Assembly (NCBI RefSeq): GCF_016863275.1
Contig: NZ_BOOO01000001.1
Span: 1 to 64,000 of the forward strand
Length of the DNA stretch: 64,000 bases
Direction: 5' to 3'
Origin: Planotetraspora mira
GTDB taxonomy: Bacteria; Actinomycetota; Actinomycetes; Streptosporangiales; Streptosporangiaceae
This document shows positions 62,337 to 64,000 of this stretch, one piece after another (positions within the stretch are counted from its first letter, which is position 1; each line of letters opens with the position of its first letter). The notes beneath the pieces were generated by a model. The model was not told the origin of the DNA. It saw nothing but the letters and a program-made list of their open reading frames with translations, and did not search any database. Both the position numbers and the translations under genes were made by a program.

Positions 62337-64000
62337 TCACTTGACGCCGGCCTCGCGCATGTCGCGGACCTCGCGCTTCAGCTCCTTGATCTCGTCGCGG
62401 AGCCGGGCCGCCACCTCGAACTGAAGGTCGGTGGCCGCCGCGTGCATCTGCTCGGTGAGCGACTCCACCAGCGACTCCAACTGGGCCCTGGGCATCTCCC
62501 CCGCGATGGCCTTCGCGTGCTGACCGGCCCCCCGCGAGGCCAGGCCGGGAACCGGGGCCTTGCCCCGCGACTGCTGGCGGCCACCACCGCCGAGCAACTG
62601 GGCGGTGTCCTCGTCCTCCCGAGCCAGGCTGTCGAGGATGTCGGCGATCTTCTTGCGGAGCGGCTGGGGGTCGATGCCGGCCGCCTCGTTGTAGGCCACC
62701 TGCTTGGCACGGCGCCGGTTGGTCTCGTCGATCGCGCGTTCCATGCTCGGCGTGATCTTGTCGGCGTACATGTGCACCTGACCGGACACGTTTCGCGCGG
62801 CCCGGCCGATGGTCTGGATCAGCGACGTCTCCGACCGGAGGAAACCCTCCTTGTCGGCGTCGAGGATCGCGACCAGCGACACCTCGGGCAGGTCGAGGCC
62901 CTCACGTAGCAGGTTGATGCCGACCAGCACGTCAAACTCGCCCATCCGCAGCTCACGGAGCAGCTCGATGCGGCGCAGGGTGTCGACCTCGCTGTGCAGG
63001 TAGCGGACGCGGATGCCGTTCTCGAGGAGGTAGTCGGTCAGGTCCTCCGACATCTTCTTGGTCAGCGTCGTGACGAGGACCCGCTCGTCGCGCTCCGCCC
63101 GGGACCTGATCTCCTCCATGAGGTCGTCGATCTGGCCCTTGGTCGGCTTGACGACGACCTCCGGGTCGATCAGGCCGGTCGGCCGGATGACCTGCTCGAC
63201 GACGTCGCCCTTGCTCCGCCCCAGCTCGTACGGGCCGGGGGTGGCCGACAGGTAGACGGTCTGGCCGATGCGCTCCAGGAACTCCTCCCACTTCAGCGGG
63301 CGGTTGTCCATGGCGGACGGCAGGCGGAAGCCGTGGTCGACGAGGGTCCGCTTACGCGAGGCGTCGCCCTCGTACATCGCGCCGATCTGCGGGACCGTCT
63401 GGTGCGACTCGTCGAGGACGAGCAGGAAGTCGTCGGGGAAGAAGTCGAGCAGCGTGTGCGGCGCGGTGCCGGCCTCGCGGCCGTCGATGTGCCGTGAGTA
63501 GTTCTCGATGCCGGCGCAGGTGCCGATCTGGCGCATCATCTCGATGTCGTAGGTGGTGCGCATGCGCAGCCGCTGCGCCTCGAGCAGCTTGCCCTGCCGC
63601 TCCAGGTCGGCGAGCCGGTCCACCAACTCGGCCTCGATGCCGCCGATCGCCCGCTCCATCCGCTCAGGACCCGCGACGTAGTGGGTCGCGGGGAAGATGT
63701 GGAGCTCGGTGTCCTCGCTGACGATCTCGCCGGTCAGCGGGTGGAGCGTGGACAGCTTCTCGATCTCGTCGCCGAACATCTCGATCCGTACGGCGAGCTC
63801 CTGGTAGACGGGGATGACCTCGATCGTGTCGCCGCGCACGCGGAAGGTGCCGCGGGTGAAGGCCACGTCGTTGCGCGCGTACTGCATGTCGACGAGCTTG
63901 CGCAGGAGGCGGTCGCGCTCGATCACCTGGCCGACCTTGAGGCCGACCATGCGGTCGACGTACTCCTGCGGAGTGCCGAGGCCGTAGATGCAGGAGACCG
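62337..64000 (-). CDS. uvrB: Excinuclease ABC subunit B (partial, N-terminus outside the window)
   Basis: The frame runs off the right edge; about 554 codons are visible, lacking the N-terminal Walker A domain. At the edge the frame reads [19 protein letters not shown], the UvrB beta-hairpin neighbourhood. Further on are [28 protein letters not shown] (motif II-like), [63 protein letters not shown] and QTIGRAARN (motif VI). The C-terminal UVR domain is [35 protein letters not shown]. It scans and verifies DNA damage with UvrA. Confidence 0.96.
   Translation of the reverse strand, partial: VSCIYGLGTPQEYVDRMVGLKVGQVIERDRLLRKLVDMQYARNDVAFTRGTFRVRGDTIEVIPVYQELAVRIEMFGDEIEKLSTLHPLTGEIVSEDTELHIFPATHYVAGPERMERAIGGIEAELVDRLADLERQGKLLEAQRLRMRTTYDIEMMRQIGTCAGIENYSRHIDGREAGTAPHTLLDFFPDDFLLVLDESHQTVPQIGAMYEGDASRKRTLVDHGFRLPSAMDNRPLKWEEFLERIGQTVYLSATPGPYELGRSKGDVVEQVIRPTGLIDPEVVVKPTKGQIDDLMEEIRSRAERDERVLVTTLTKKMSEDLTDYLLENGIRVRYLHSEVDTLRRIELLRELRMGEFDVLVGINLLREGLDLPEVSLVAILDADKEGFLRSETSLIQTIGRAARNVSGQVHMYADKITPSMERAIDETNRRRAKQVAYNEAAGIDPQPLRKKIADILDSLAREDEDTAQLLGGGGRQQSRGKAPVPGLASRGAGQHAKAIAGEMPRAQLESLVESLTEQMHAAATDLQFEVAARLRDEIKELKREVRDMREAGVK

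Overview
The window is high-GC DNA with GTG and TTG starts, a compact gene layout and many actinobacterial gene families (PadR, PucR, F420-type oxidoreductases, LprG/P55, RsbA-type MEDS proteins, ANTAR). It looks like a chromosomal segment of a filamentous actinomycete. Streptosporangiaceae or a relative is a reasonable guess, but no rRNA or other species marker is present.

Layout. Positions 1-4.3 kb hold small accessory genes (PadR, an HD/SpoT-like protein, a stand-alone ATP-dependent DNA ligase, a lipoprotein) ending at tRNA-Pro(GGG). 4.4-7.0 kb holds an HTH protein and small membrane or acidic proteins. 7.0-8.3 kb is a type II NADH dehydrogenase. 8.4-14.7 kb is a stress-signalling locus: SigB/SigF-type sigma factor, anti-sigma kinase, STAS antagonist, GAF-ANTAR antiterminator, PAS-GAF-SpoIIE protein and two MEDS-domain proteins. 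14.8-19.7 kb holds a GT4 glycosyltransferase and the proline catabolic genes (PucR regulator divergent from PRODH and P5C dehydrogenase). 20.0-25.3 kb holds an acetyltransferase, two F420-type oxidoreductases, and a TPP enzyme coupled to a cyclase. 25.7-27.8 kb is dhaKLM, the PTS-dependent dihydroxyacetone kinase. 28.3-39.2 kb holds an Smr protein, a large secreted subtilase, CBS, PPTase, CDF, MarR, an LprG/P55 pair and a two-component system.

39.4-58.6 kb, almost all on the minus strand, is the conserved actinobacterial block pyrG-nudix-xerD-parA-scpA-scpB-rluB-aroH-tyrA-cmk-der. It is interrupted at three points: a collagen-like exported protein with an HxlR/FAD oxidoreductase pair between parA and scpA; a MerR/MMPL pair between tyrA and cmk; and a tail-fibre-like orphan gene behind der, beyond which lies a second, degenerate copy of the der 3' end. 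58.6-64.0 kb holds an acyltransferase, a DUF4126 protein, an ArsR/MFS pair and the 3' part of uvrB.

The most unusual feature is a family of three related intergenic arrays (22.3, 27.8 and 60.1 kb). Their units carry the core CGTGATCATGCACAGGTTCG at a 53-bp period (five helical turns). Each array has forward copies on the left and inverted copies on the right, and begins within about 20 bp of stop codons. A second notable signal is that three adjacent partner-switching proteins at 11.1-14.7 kb all lack key catalytic or phosphorylation residues, while the neighbouring sigma/anti-sigma genes look intact.
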